Origin: Nematostella vectensis
Taxonomy: Eukaryota > Cnidaria > Anthozoa > Actiniaria > Edwardsiidae
Length of the DNA: 64,000 bases
Direction: 5' to 3'
Assembly (NCBI RefSeq): GCF_932526225.1
Contig: NC_064047.1
Location: 2,913,501 to 2,977,500 of the forward strand
Every line of letters begins with the position of its first letter. Position 1 is the stretch's first letter. Below are positions 1 through 12,206 of the stretch, piece by piece. Position numbers and translations under genes: made by a program. Under the pieces are notes generated by a model. It made no database searches, was not told the origin of the DNA, and worked only from the letters and a program-made list of their open reading frames with translations.

Positions 1-161
1 GATCTACAAACTTTATGTAACAAAACTTTGTTAGCATGTTTGATAAGTTAATGAAGATTTCATGGATGCAGTATTTCAATTTTTTTAGAAAATTGAAAGA
101 GAAATCTAAAAGACCAAGGGAGTCCATATATCTGTTATCTGTATAAAAAAAATATTGTCAG

Positions 162-3100
162 ATTGTGCGTGCTGCTGAGGTGACCAACATGCGAGGAGGG
201 AGATTCATGAGTATCGAGGACATCATATTTCTAATGCGGAGAGACAAGGTGTGTAGATCTCTTCTCTATGACTAACATAGCCATTCATCTCATTGACTAA
301 CATAGCCCGTTTGCTGGTTATCTTAATTACTGTAAATGATCAAATAAATGCCCCCTATCTAAGGAATGCCTTCTATCTAATGGAGGACCTCCCGCTAAGC
401 TTACAAGTTTGAAATGAATGCCCCTCTCTAATAAACATCTCCTACCTTCCCTCCCAGCATAAAAACAAACCACATAGTAATCTGAATGTGGCTTCTACTG
501 GGTGAGACTTGGTTAATGTCAAGAAACCTTGCTATGCAGGCTTTAATTTAACGTGATCCTGACTGAGACTAGAACCCCACTGCACTTGGGTTTGTTTATA
601 TTTTCATAGTTTGTAAAGAACGCCCTCACTTATAAACGCCTCCTGTTTATTAAACGCCCTGTCGAAATTTCATTTATGATCATTTATGGTAGCACTAGAG
701 CCACCACTCAGAAAGGGGGCTTAATCATGAGTTAGTTAACTTCAAATACTGACTGAATTTTTTCACTTTTCCAAAAGCATAAAAATGGTCTTAGCCTTTA
801 ATGTCGAAGAGGGGTTCCGGGGTGTTTTGAGGTTCCTTGTTCCTGGTTTTACAGACTCCCAAAATAACTGTGGTGGTATAAATGCTATCTGATAATCCTG
901 CTTTGTGGTTAAAATTAAGATGGTGTACTAGAGGGTGTGTATTAGGGTTATCTTGACGCAGGATGCCCCTATTGACCTTTTCTTGTCAGGATTCAACCAT
1001 GTGATCAGATGGACAGGGAAGATATCAAAGCACATGAATAGTTTCTTTATTATTTTTTTTAGAGCTTCATATTCAGTCCAATGGATAAAGTCTCAGGAAT
1101 TTAGTCCATTGAACCAATGAAATTATGCCACTAAAAAGAAAACTTAAAAAAACCATATGTGATTTTTTAATCCCTTATTCCTCTGTGTTCTATGAAGCAT
1201 TCATTTTTTCTGTCTAGTTTAGCCTAATAACTTTTACACTTTCAATCCCCTTGGCTGTAGTGGTCAGGGGGGGATGAAGGATGTGGCTGCCCCCCCCTGT
1301 ACAGCTTAATAACTTTTACACTTTCAATCCCCTTGGCTGTAGTGGTCAGGGGGGGATGAAGGATGTGGCTGCCCCCCCTGTACAGCTTAATAACTTTTAC
1401 ACTTTCAATCACCTTGGCTGTAGTGGTCAGGGGGGGATGAAGGATGTGGCTGCCCCCCCTGTACAGCTTAATAACTTTTACACTTTCAATCCCCTTGGCT
1501 GTAGTGACCAGGGGGGGATCAAGGATGTGGCTGCCCCCCCCTGTACAGCTTAATAACTTTTACACTTTCAATCCCCTTGGCTGTAGTGATCAGGGGGGGA
1601 TGAAGGATGTGGCTGCCCCCCCTGTACAGCTTAATAACTTTTACACTTTCAATCCCCTTGGCTGTAGTGATCAGGGGGGGATGAAGGATGTGGCTGCCCC
1701 CCCCCCCCCTGTACAGTTTAAATTTTCTGTAATTCATGGAAGGACAAAAATGGTATCTGCATGTATCTTACTTTAAAGTGTTGGACTTTTGTTATTAGGT
1801 GAGAAAACCTAGATTTTTCTATCTTGGCCACCATTTGAGGAGCAGAAGGCAAGAAAGGAGAAAAGAACTTTCTTTCACCCTTAACTCCTTCTCCTTGTCT
1901 GTATTATCCATATTTGCAGCCAAATAGGGGAACTCTTGATTTTCTTTCTGAATAAAAAGCTCCAGTGCCTACAAGTAGACTAGTAATAGCTGAGCCTTCG
2001 AGCTCCCCCTCCATATAAATATCTGTTTACAGCCATTTGAAAATAACATTGATGACATTAAAGGTTTTCAAAGAATTCTTTATTCACCCACCCCAGTCCT
2101 TCCAATTGCTAAGAAAATGACAAGAAGGGTTGATGTAATGCCCCAGGATTTTTTTATGTCTCTGTATTGTGCTCTCCCCCCTCCATCTATTTTTTCTGAG
2201 GCCCGTTTTAACACCCATTTACAAAAAGGCCCACTATATAATTTGATGTCTTTCATTTCTTCAGGACAAGCTGAAACGGTTAATAAAGTATCTAAGTTTC
2301 AAAGACATGAAAAGCAAGACACAGAAGCAGGTATCTCAGGATGAAGATGATGTCCTGGATAATGCAGGTAGTGAACTCTTCAAGAATTTTTGCAGCAAAT
2401 AACAAGAGCGTTGAGTATTGCTAGATAAAAAAGCCCAGGGAACAACACATTGGTGATTGATTTTACTCAATACTTTAGGGCAGATTACATGAAAAAATTT
2501 CATAATGACCACCAAGAGAGCATAAGATATCTTATGCTCTCTTGTAACCATATAAAAATGTGAATCATGATACATTTGCCAAATCAAATTTTGCATAGCT
2601 TCCACTTTACTACGACTAGCTTTAATAAAATTTTATTTATAGTTCTATATATTTAAACCATAGTTAGTATGTTTAAACGTTGTTTTCGTAACCAAATATA
2701 AGGCTTCTAGCGAACCAACCAAGGCTTCGAGCGAACCAACCAAGGCTTCGAGCGAACCAACCAAGGCTTCGAGCGAAACAACCAAGGCTTCGAGCGAAAC
2801 AACCAAGGCTTCGAGCGAAACAACCAAGGCTTCGAGCGAACCAACCAAGGCTTCGAGCGAACCAACCAAGGCTTCGAGCGAACCAACCAAGGCTTCGAGC
2901 GAACCAACCAAGGCTTCGAGCGAAACAACCAAGGCTTCGAGCGAAACAACCAAGGCTTCGAGCGAAACAACCAAGGCTTCGAGCCAAACAACCAAGGCTT
3001 CGAGCGAAACAACCAAGGCTTCGAGCGAAACATCTTCTATCGAACCGGGTTTCTAGCGAAACCACTGCATACTGCTTCCACAAATCAGCCGATGGAAATA

Positions 3101-6100
3101 GTTTTCTTCTACTTAGCATTTTGCTATGATGACAAAATGGTTGTTGACACAGGCACTTCTTGAAGCAAGAAAAAGTTAAAAGCAAGAACACAAGTGCTTT
3201 CCTTTGCTGATGCAATCCCTCTCATATTTATTACAAGTGTGTTATAGCCAAATTCATTGTTGCGCGATCCGGAAATTTTTTTGTCTCGTTTGGGAATAAC
3301 GCCTTGTCAATCAACCGTCCAATCGATGGTTTCATGTTTTCACTGTCGCATCGTAAACCATTTGACTGCTCACAGCAAGGGAAATGATTGGTCACGGGGT
3401 ATGATTGACTTTGCGCTATTCCTAGACGAAAGATGGATTTGAATTATTGCGGTTGGGCAACAACGAATTCGTCTATAAGATGAAGTGACGCAATAATTTC
3501 AGCTGTTATAGGTTTTTTTTGCCAAGAAAGCAGAATAAAAGCTGGGTTATCTGAAGTGCTCTAGCAGTAGCCATTAATAAGTAATCACTTTTTTTATGTT
3601 ATATTTTTTTATTCCTTTTGTATTTCATTTTACAGCTACGGAACTAAAAGGAAGTAAGAGGAGAAAGATTTCTTATGACTTTCTGAGCTCAATCGATCAC
3701 ACAGGTAAGGACTGCCTGGAAGGCTCCACGATTACAGAGAAACAGATGGAGTAAAAATGAGAAAAGTACATAACGTAGGGTTCTTTTATGTTATATTGAC
3801 AAATGACCTATAAAGTCAGCTAAACAACCCCCAGATTGTGATTTTAACATTAAATTGGGTCCTTCGTATAATACCTTCGTTCAAAATTCAAAACGTATAT
3901 TTTTATATGTGACACACGCACGCACCCTCATAAAACAAACTTCATGTAGAGCTTTCCACTTTCTAAAGCAGATTTTACACAGGCCGAGTACCAACCCCCA
4001 AAAGTCGAGATTGAACTTTCTCTAAAACTCAAGAAAAGTATTTTAAGACCGCCGTAGTTGTTTTAAAAAGACCAGAAGTTGTGGACTTCAACCCCCTCTT
4101 CTCTCCCAAGTCACTCCCTCTCCCTGATCTTTAACTGAAAAAATGGCAAAAGTACTGGACTTCAGCCCCTAACACCACCCATCCCCCCCCCCACTCCCTC
4201 TCTGTGGTCCTTGACTTACAGCCGCATTGTCACCAGTTTACTTCCGGTCGATTACCTAACAATATCCGATGATTTTTAACGGAAAACGCGAAAAATATTT
4301 CAAAATATTGAAAGCAGTGTGTCTATTGGAATTTTCTTTGAGAATGTGATTGATAATTTAGAGCGGATGACCTGTTAAATATCTCGAATTCTAATAGATT
4401 CCTTTGTCTTTTAACGGTTAAGGTTTCCTACGGACCTCCTTAAGTAAACTGGTGACACTGCGGCTTTAACTAAAGTTTTCAAAACCAAGTTCTAACCTGC
4501 GTTACTGAGGATATACTATGACTGTTGTTCGTTTGAAGGTGATTTAGTTTCCCTTTTTGATGATGAGGATATTGATGAAGTCAAGCAGGAGAGAAACGAG
4601 GTATGGATGAAGGGGTTTGTAGTATTCGTGGCAGTGTACGAAATGATGACATTCAATTACAGAGTGTATGATTTGGATGATCGTTCTCAATTATTCATTC
4701 ACCCCTGCAGCGCGCCGAGAGGTTTGCAAGAACTCTTGACCATCAGCAATACCTCGACTTCGTGGAGTGCAGACAAGCAAACTTTAGTAAGTATCGTCTT
4801 CCTCCCTACTTACTCCGGGTAAATTTTTACTCTTCCTCCCTACCCTTTCAAAGGACATCAATCTCTTAAGTAAATCTGAGAAAATGTGTCCAAACAACGT
4901 ATTTTGTATCGATTTTTGCAGGTTTTGGCAGTTCCGCGTTTCAACAAGCTCTAATTTTTTTTAATTTTTTCGTTTGCTTATTTTGCCATTTCCTTGTGTT
5001 TGGTTCCCGAATCAGTCGTCACCTCCCGGTGACACATGTTGGATCGGTCAGTCCGTTCAGTGCAACTATGATAAAGTGGATTCCGGGGCTTCAGCCAATA
5101 CTGAGTCGTCTATTAGGTGAATAATAGCCGGTTATAATAGCCGTACGTATACATGTCTATCCCGTGAGCACTTGCACACCTGGTACAACAGGCCGTACGT
5201 ATACGGGTCTATCCCATGAGCACTTGCACACCTGGTACTACAGGGCGTGGTAAACGGGTATATCCCGTGAGCACTTGCACACCTTGTCCAACAGGCCGTA
5301 CGTATACGGGTCTATCCCGTGAGCACTTGCACACCTGGTACAACAGGCCGTACGTATACGAGTCTATCCCGTGAGCACTTGCACACCTGGTACAACAGGC
5401 CGTACGTATACGGGTATATCCCGTGAGCACCTGCACGCCTGGTACAAAAGGCCGTACGTATACAGGTCTATCCCGTGAGCACTTGCACACCTGGTACAAC
5501 AGGCCGTGCGTATACGAGTCTATCCCATGAGCACTTGCACACCTGGTACAACAGTCCCTACGTATACGGTTCTATCCCGTGAGCACTTGCACACCTGGTT
5601 CAACAGTCCCTACGTATACGGGTCTATCCCGTGAGCACTTGCACACCTGGTTCAACAGTCCCTACGTATACGGGTCTATCCCGTGAGCACTTGCACACCT
5701 GGTTCAACAGTCCCTACGTATACGGGTCTATCCCGTGAGCACCTGCACACCTGGTACAAAAGGCCGTACGTATACGGTTCTATCCCGTGAGCACTTGCAC
5801 ACCTGGTACAACGGGTCGTGCGTATACGGGTCTATCCCGTGATCACTTGCACACCTGGTACAACGGGTCGTGCGTATACGGGTCTATCCCGTGAGCACTT
5901 GCACACCTAGTCCAGCAAGGCTTACGTATGCGGCTCTATCCCGTGAGCACTTGCACACCTGGTCCAACATGCCGTACGTATACTGGTATATCCCATGAGC
6001 ACTTGCACACCTGGTACAACAGGCCGTACGTATACGGGTCTATCCCGTGAGCACTTGCACACCTGGTACAACAGGTCTTGCGTATACGGGTATATCTCGT

Positions 6101-9100
6101 GAGCACTTGCACACCTGGTACAACTGGTCGTGCATATACGGGTCTATCCCGTGAGCACTTGCACACCTGGTACAACAGGTCGTGCGTATACGGGTCTATC
6201 CCGTGAGCACTTGCACACCTGGTAAAAAAGGCCGTACGTTTACGGGTCTATCCCGTGAGCACTTGCACACCTGGTCCAACAGGCCTTACTTATGCGGGTC
6301 TATCGCTTGAGCACTTGCACACCTGGTACAACAGGCCTTACGTATGCGGGTCTATCCCGTGAGCACTTGCACACCTGGTCCAACAGGCCTTACGTATGCG
6401 GGTCTATCTCGTGAGCACTTGCACACCTGGTTCTACAGGCCTTACGTATGCGGGTCTATCCCGTGAGCACTTGCACACCATCATCTTCAAGGCCTTGCGG
6501 ACCTCGATCATCCTGTACATGTAGATGAGTGGGTCAAGTAATGGGTTTACCCCACAAGGCACGAAAACCCCAAACACCCAGACGCCTAGTTCCCCCTTCA
6601 GAGTGCTTACAAGCATCAGGAAGACAACGCAGGGTAACCAAGAGACTAGTGACGTCACTGTTACCAATAGCAACGTGACCGCGAGTCGGCGCTCCTTCTG
6701 GATGGATCTCTGTAGGTTTGACATGTTGTGTTGGTGATGTTGATGCTTTACCTTGAGAAAGATCGCGAGGTATGACGTGGTTATGACCATCAGGCAAGTT
6801 ATTCCAGCGACTGACGCGAATTTCATGTTAGCCATATCTCCCCCCATCATTATCCACCAGGTATACAGACCACTAGCAACCCACGTGTACACACAGCATA
6901 TTAAGTACATACGGGTACTTGTCCTTCGATGACGTAACGGCAAAAGGGTTGCGCATGCTCGATCCAGTGACATGAATGTCAGGGTCAATAACTGAGCCGA
7001 CGACAAAACGATAAAGATTCCTACCAAATGCCCGAAGCTGAGAAAAGATTCAATGTTAAAAAATACCGAGAACACTTCGTCGACATTTGATGTTGAAATT
7101 ACTTGGCAGATTAGTGGTGCTACGGTAGCTCCAAAGAGGAAGTCCGTGAGAGCCAGATTGAAGAGAAAGTACATGCTTTTTTTCCGTAGATGTTGATTAA
7201 TTATGAAGGTCCCTATGACAAGAATGTTACATAGGGCAACCACAAACCCTCCTGCACCCATCCCAATAACTAAGAACATTTGAAAACCTTCCTCCAGCGT
7301 CTTACTTGGACCTGTTTGCGAGGTCGAATTCATCGTATTGTGATGCTCTTTTCTTAAACCGTATACGAAATTTTACTGTAGCCGCAGAAGAAAAGCTTTT
7401 CTCCGAACTGTATTCTGCTACCACCGCTAAATTCTCACCACTGAACCAAGTGAGCGCCTGTTTATTACGAGTTCCGCTTTTAAATAAACAGAGGGGAGAC
7501 AAATGAAAGCTTTTTACCATCGCCAGATGACGTCTAATAACTGCCGGGCGAAAAAGAACGTTATATTAAAAAGGGATATTACTGAGTGTTGTGAATATTG
7601 CGCCTCCTTTAAATGAATTAGATTACAAAATGGATGATGATTTCTTGACATTGTCAAACATCCCGCTTAGGCAGCTTAATCTTAGATAAATCACATAAAC
7701 AAATTACCCGTGAGGCGTTTATCGTCTTTTACAACACATATCTAGCAAACTATTTATTTCAGAGATAAATTTTATGGGGTTTTATTTAGATAATTGAAAC
7801 TGTGTAAAGAGATAAAATTTCATTTGACATTTCTCTTATTGGTTTGAGGAAATTGAATAAAAAATATTCAATAGTACATTTCTTAAAAAAGGGGATTGGC
7901 TTTTGCCTTTGACTAAATTTGATATTAATTTCCCAAAGACCATTTCAAAGCTTTATTGCTTTTTTTATTATATTCTTGCCTTTAATGTCAAGCAACAGAT
8001 TTCGACGGTTCGAAATACATTCGAAGGCCATACGTATACGGGTCTATCCCGTGAGCACTTGCACACCTGGTCCAACAGGCCATACATATACGATTCTATC
8101 CCGTGAGCACTTGCTCACCTGGTTCAACAGGCCGTGCGTATACGAGTCTATCCCATGAGCACTTGCACACCTGCTACAACAGGCCGTACGTATACGGGTC
8201 TATCCCATGAGCACTTGCACCCCTGTTTTAACAGGCCGTGCGTATACTAGTCTATCCCATGAGCACTTGCAAACCTGGTACAACAGGCCGTACGTATACG
8301 GATCTATCCCGTGAGCACTTGCACACCTGGTACAACAGGCCATACGTATACGGGTCTATCCCATGAGCACTTGCACACTTGGTACAACAGGCCGTACGCA
8401 TACGGGTCTATCCCGTGAGCACTTGCACACCTAGTACAACAGGCCATACGTATACGGGTCTTTCCCGTGAGCATCTATCCCGTGAGCACTTGCACACCTA
8501 GTCCAACAGGCCTTACGTATGCGGGTCTATCCCGTGAGCACTTGCACACCATCATCTTCAAGGCCTTGCGGACCTCGATCATCCTGTACATGTAGATGAG
8601 TGGGTCAAGTAATGGGTTTACCCCACAAGGCACGAAAACCCCAAACACCCAGACGCCTAGTTCCCCCTTCAGAGTGCTTACAAGCATCAGGAAGACAACG
8701 CAGGGTAACCAAGAGACTAGTGACGTCACTGTTACCAATAGCAACGTGACCGCGAGTCGGCGCTCCTTCTGAATGGATCTCTGTAGGTTTGACATGTTGT
8801 GTTGGTGATGTTGATGCTTTACCTTGAGAAAGATCGCGAGGTATGACGTGGTTATGACCATCAGGCAAGTGATCCAAATAACCGCGGCCACTTTGATGGT
8901 GGTTTCACTCGGTTCTACCATTACCCAGCAAATATAGAGAACACTAAAGGACCACGTGATAGCACAGCATGCTAAGTACATCCGGGGATTTATCATGCGA
9001 TGACGTAATGGTAAAAGTGTAGCGCATGCACGCTCCAGTGACATGAATGTCAGAGTCATCAAATGAGTTGACGTCAAAACGCTAAACAAACCTACCACAT

Positions 9101-12100
9101 GCCTCAGGCTGCGAAGAGATGTCATTTTAAAATATACTGAAATAAATTCGCCCATGCTTGGAACGGCTAGCATTCGGCAGACGAAAGGTAGTAAAACCGC
9201 GCCAAAGAGAAAGTCTGACATTGCCAGGTTGACGAGAAAGTACATGCTTTTCTTGCGGAGATGCTGATTTATTATAAATGTCAATATGACAAGGATGTTA
9301 CAAAGGGCAACTACAATCCCTCCAGTTGCTACCAATGCAAGCAAGAACGCTTGAAGACTCCCTCCGAGTATCTCATTGAAATTATCATACGTCGAGTTCA
9401 TATTTTTTTGCCGAAATGATGCTCTTTAAGGACAGACTTCTTAATCATTTACTCCGGCACGGACTTCTATCGTCTTAGAAATTAAGAAATGTCAAGAAAT
9501 GTTTAATTTCTCTAGTATTTCTTTAGTATTTCTAAAGCGCAAATTAATAACGCTAGACGTGTTCAAATGCGCTACACCGTGATTGACTTCACTCATCAGT
9601 ATAAACAGACGCTGCATCCCAAACGGTTGTTTAACATTCCCAAGCAAAAATACCCAGCAATAGTACCGTATTATATAAAGCTCACGCTTAAGCTTTCAGC
9701 ATCCAATTATCTCGGCACCGAACACAACCAATAGAGAATACTGAGACGTGATATGATACTCACAGAAGAATTTTTATAGCTATATACCCTTGCAGCTAAC
9801 AAGATAACTCATGTAGTTTTGTTGTTATCCGGAAAAAAATAAGACTTGGAGGTTGCCCATATTTGTATATGTCCAAACTTGATTAAATATATTTATTTTT
9901 AAAAGCTGCCGTACTGGTTATACAATAGATCGACTGGTAGATTATTTCGATCTCTTGATAAATTTTGAAAACTGAGAAATTTTCTATCAAAAGTTTACTT
10001 AAGTATGTTATCCGAAAAAACGAGGAAAATAATTAAAAAGGAGATCAATTTGAATTATGTTCCCGGGTTTTTTGGAGAGACGTTATGTGAACTTGGAATT
10101 ATAAGGAAATGAATTTTATCGGGGCAAATAAAAAGGCAAGTGTAGAGTAGCACTGATAACGTTTTTATTAAAACCTTCGATTTACTAGATCGAAAACGAT
10201 AAGGGAAAAAACACATGATTAAATTTAAACATACACATGAAATGGTTCAATTTTAGACCGCCTAAACGGAAGATCAATCAAAGAGTAAAAGCGATTCTTC
10301 TCTGGAAACTCTCTAGAGCAGGCTGAGCAGCTACGGAAAAAACTTGTTGACAGCGTGAGAAATGTGCATCAAAGCGTGAGAGCGTTACATGATATTTAAA
10401 TGCGTGAGTCTCACGTTGAAAGCTTGATAGACTTTATAGGTCTGTTAGATTTTAGGTTTTTTTTCCGAGTGTAACCTCTATACCTCCTCTCTCACTCGTA
10501 CAGCACTGCGCGTTATGGCGGTTTCACGGAAGTCTCACCCTTTTAGAAAATTTTAACGTGAGAGATGTACATTATCCGACTCAATTTTTTAATCATCCGT
10601 GCGTTTGACCAGTCACAGAATATCACGAGAAAATAATATTTAGATGTTTTTTCGTGAGATGCCTCACGTAGATGTCGAGTCGTTTTTCCGGGTAACTTTC
10701 ATTTGAGTTGCGTTGTTATTGTTATTGACTCAAATTTCGCAAACCAACCAGAATGGCAAAGAAATGCCTCAGTGTGCATCAGAACATGACGTAGACCTTG
10801 TAGCATTACAGTTTCTGTCAGTCAAATCTTTTAAATATGCACCCTTATCCCTTTAAAGAGTGGCTTGCAACCAGTCAAACTTCAAGCTCTTCTAAACTAG
10901 GACTTCCAGATCTTTCCATGTCAGAACATACCCTATTTATTTCCATCGATTCTACCCTTTCAGCGGCGTAGCCAGGATTTTTAACAGGAGGGGGCCCAAA
11001 AAGCCCTTTCAAGGCATTTTCTCCTGTGTTTTAGATAACGTATCATACATTTACTGTATTTTTGGCTTCTAGAAAGGTGGGGGGCTTTGGCTACGCCCCT
11101 GCCTATGTCCTGTTTTCACGTTTTAAGCAGATTTGTACGGTACTTTTTATTTATTATATTGATGCTGGTATCACGGCTTGAATGTTTGATATCTGCTCCA
11201 TGTAAAAAGACTGGGAAATGTTTGATTCATGTTTTAGACAAAAAGGCCGGGAAGTTTAAGGAGTGGCTGGACTGCAATTCACTGATCGACATGAAACCCA
11301 ACACCCCCGTAATGGAAGTGTTCAGCTACTTGGCATACGAGACGGTTGCTCAGGTACAGTCAACTATCCCCTAAACGGACCCCTTGGGGGTATATATTGG
11401 GGGGAGGGGGAGGCAGTTAACCCATAAAGTGTTTTTTTTTTTCTGATAATGGGGTTCCTTTCAATGTACATGTTTAAATGCTTAGTTGCTGTTTTTTTAT
11501 AAGTCGACTTTCTACAGAGATTTTCCGATATTTGTAAAGTTCGATACGAATTTAAGCATAGACCCATAATAACTTTGACTTTTAGTGCGAAAAATGCCGT
11601 TCCCTTTCTGAGTTTTTTGGCAGCCTCGGTCGATCTCTTGCGGATGAAAAAAGTGAGGGATTATATTTTTTAGTATCATGGTTGTAATACTTTGAACACA
11701 ATAGATATTCATGTATTAATGGATTCGTTTAAAGAAATTCGAGATAAAGCTGCCTTATTTCTGCAGACTTTTCAGTATCTTAGCCCAAAAATTTTAAAAC
11801 TAACCTAAGGGGCACATGTATGTGTTTACATATATCTAGGAGTGTAAATATAATGCGCTTAGAACATGGCTCTTGTAAGTGCAGTGCTGATGTACATATT
11901 AAATATATAGCCACTCTAATTTTAAATTTCGTAATAACTTTTAATGCCCCGTAGGTCGTGGATCTTGCGTTGCTTGTCAAGAAGGATTCGAAAGGAGGGG
12001 ACATGCTATGCATGGCCATGCCCCCTGTCTCTAGTCAGGACGAGTTACTCCTTACCTCTGCCGCTAGCAGCCCCAGCCACACCCCACCAGGTACCCCAAC

Positions 12101-12206
12101 CACACCCACCACGTCGACGGTCTCCTTTCTCCCTAGTCCCACTCCCAGCTCGTCAAGTCAAGGCACGTCCAGCACATCCAAGTCAAAGAAGAAGAGGAAA
12201 TCAAAG
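162..12206 (+). CDS. SUPT3H: SUPT3H (SPT3 homologue), SAGA complex subunit; 5' end outside window
   Basis: Exons read at 162-248, 2265-2367, 3636-3704, 4539-4600, 4711-4786, 11238-11353 and 11955-12206. All junctions are GT-AG and the phases join without a stop (255 codons visible). The first exon ([20 protein letters not shown]) continues into [18 protein letters not shown], the end of the N-terminal histone fold of SPT3. The later exons give [17 protein letters not shown] and [20 protein letters not shown], the second histone fold. In the known family SPT3 is a nuclear TBP-contacting subunit of the SAGA co-activator. After the second fold the reading becomes Ser/Thr/Pro-rich and ends in a basic KSKKKRKSK run; the conserved HIRE-type C-terminus of vertebrate SUPT3H was not found. 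The 6.4-kb intron between exons 4786 and 11238 contains two antisense GPCR genes. Identity is strong; the gene's 5' part and its true last exon are uncertain. Confidence 0.9.
1221..1714. repeat. 81-bp minisatellite, about 6 copies
   Basis: The unit runs from ttaataacttttacac through a G7 run to ccccctgtacagc. Because 81 is a multiple of 3 it stays open as a 27-residue repeat in several frames; those ORFs are repeat artefacts. It lies in the intron 249-2264 of SUPT3H. Confidence 0.9.
2700..3050. repeat. 21-bp minisatellite, about 16 copies
   Basis: The unit is gcttcgagcgaaccaaccaa plus g, with accaacc/aacaacc variants arranged in blocks. It lies in SUPT3H intron 2368-3635. The period is divisible by three, so several frames are open on the minus strand; no ATG-initiated gene model is supported. 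Confidence 0.9.
4220..4465. mobile_element. MITE, family with agccgcattgtcaccagt ends, copy A (246 bp)
   Basis: Terminal inverted repeats agccgcattgtcaccagttt and its complement (aaactggtgacactgcggct) bound a non-coding 246-bp element in SUPT3H intron 3705-4538. It shares its whole length with the copy at 49941-50174 and, truncated, with 25287-25455. A TTA flanks both sides, which would suit a 3-bp target duplication, but this is not certain. Confidence 0.8.
5150..6478. repeat. 52-bp minisatellite array A, about 25 copies
   Basis: The repeat carries gtacgtatacgggtctatcc followed by cgtgagcacttgcacacctg and a gtacaacaggcc end. Each unit contains a small inverted repeat, acggg-tctat-cccgt. The period is not divisible by three, so reading frame cycles every 156 bp. 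Its right edge runs into the 3' end of the first GPCR gene and encodes that receptor's last ~25 residues. The same unit recurs at 8023-8545. Confidence 0.95.
6404..7333 (-). CDS. intronless class A (rhodopsin-like) GPCR, copy 1
   Basis: A 309-residue single-exon receptor starting at ATG (MNSTSQTG, with an NST glycosylation sequon). Seven hydrophobic segments are visible. TM1 carries LCNILVI with the conserved Asn; TM2 has [10 protein letters not shown] (the LAxxD motif). The end of TM3 reads SLDRACA, a DRY variant; TM6 has SWLPC in place of CWLP; TM7 reads [12 protein letters not shown], a DPxIY form of NPxxY. A basic helix 8 (RKALKMM) follows. The last ~25 residues ([15 protein letters not shown]...) come from the 52-bp minisatellite. 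It lies antisense within the large SUPT3H intron and is a tandem paralogue of 8475-9401. A plasma-membrane receptor; ligand unknown. Confidence 0.9.
   Translation of the reverse strand: MNSTSQTGPSKTLEEGFQMFLVIGMGAGGFVVALCNILVIGTFIINQHLRKKSMYFLFNLALTDFLFGATVAPLICQVISTSNVDEVFSVFFNIESFLSFGHLVGIFIVLSSAQLLTLTFMSLDRACATLLPLRHRRTSTRMYLICCVYTWVASGLYTWWIMMGGDMANMKFASVAGITCLMVITTSYLAIFLKVKHQHHQHNMSNLQRSIQKERRLAVTLLLVTVTSLVSWLPCVVFLMLVSTLKGELGVWVFGVFVPCGVNPLLDPLIYMYRMIEVRKALKMMVCKCSRDRPAYVRPVEPGVQVLTR
8023..8545. repeat. 52-bp minisatellite array B, about 10 copies
   Basis: Same 52-bp unit as array A (tatacgggtctatcccgtga ... cacacctggtacaacaggcc). It begins shortly upstream of, and ends inside, the 3' coding end of the second GPCR. 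Its placement relative to that gene mirrors array A and the first GPCR, so gene and array were probably duplicated together. Confidence 0.95.
8475..9401 (-). CDS. intronless class A GPCR, copy 2
   Basis: A 308-residue ATG-initiated single-exon receptor ([10 protein letters not shown]) with seven hydrophobic segments. TM1 has [12 protein letters not shown]2 [10 protein letters not shown], the TM3 end SLERACA (ERA, not DRA as in copy 1), TM6 SWLPC and TM7 DPLIYMYR. The N-terminal half has diverged from copy 1, but from [11 protein letters not shown] in TM5 to the repeat-derived tail the two are virtually identical in DNA, with one difference noticed (g/a at 6702 versus 8773). That pattern points to recent gene conversion. 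As in copy 1 the tail [15 protein letters not shown] is minisatellite-encoded. Antisense in the SUPT3H intron; ligand unknown. Confidence 0.9.
   Translation of the reverse strand: MNSTYDNFNEILGGSLQAFLLALVATGGIVVALCNILVILTFIINQHLRKKSMYFLVNLAMSDFLFGAVLLPFVCRMLAVPSMGEFISVYFKMTSLRSLRHVVGLFSVLTSTHLMTLTFMSLERACATLLPLRHRMINPRMYLACCAITWSFSVLYICWVMVEPSETTIKVAAVIWITCLMVITTSYLAIFLKVKHQHHQHNMSNLQRSIQKERRLAVTLLLVTVTSLVSWLPCVVFLMLVSTLKGELGVWVFGVFVPCGVNPLLDPLIYMYRMIEVRKALKMMVCKCSRDRPAYVRPVGLGVQVLTG
9402..10960. other. intronic sequence, no gene seen
   Basis: AT-rich SUPT3H intron sequence upstream of GPCR copy 2. It should hold that receptor's promoter, but no TATA box or other site could be assigned. Several gcgtgag/ctcacg motifs at 10350-10680 may be remnants of an old inverted-repeat element. 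Confidence 0.5.
10961..11101. mobile_element. short MITE with cag(c/g)ggcgtagccagg ends, copy 1
   Basis: The left end cagcggcgtagccagga is mirrored by the right end ctttggctacgcccctg. It is about 141 bp and non-coding, in the SUPT3H intron just upstream of exon 11238. Related ends occur at 24355-24767 and 29136-29277. Confidence 0.65.

Noticed and set aside
2673-3215. 180-codon minus-strand ORF with a hydrophobic, signal-like start ([13 protein letters not shown]) followed by heptad repeats, resembling a peptide precursor
   Set aside because: The first codon is TTG, and an in-frame stop lies just upstream, so the hydrophobic part has no ATG. The repeat is a 21-bp minisatellite open in several frames, and no dibasic or amidation sites occur.
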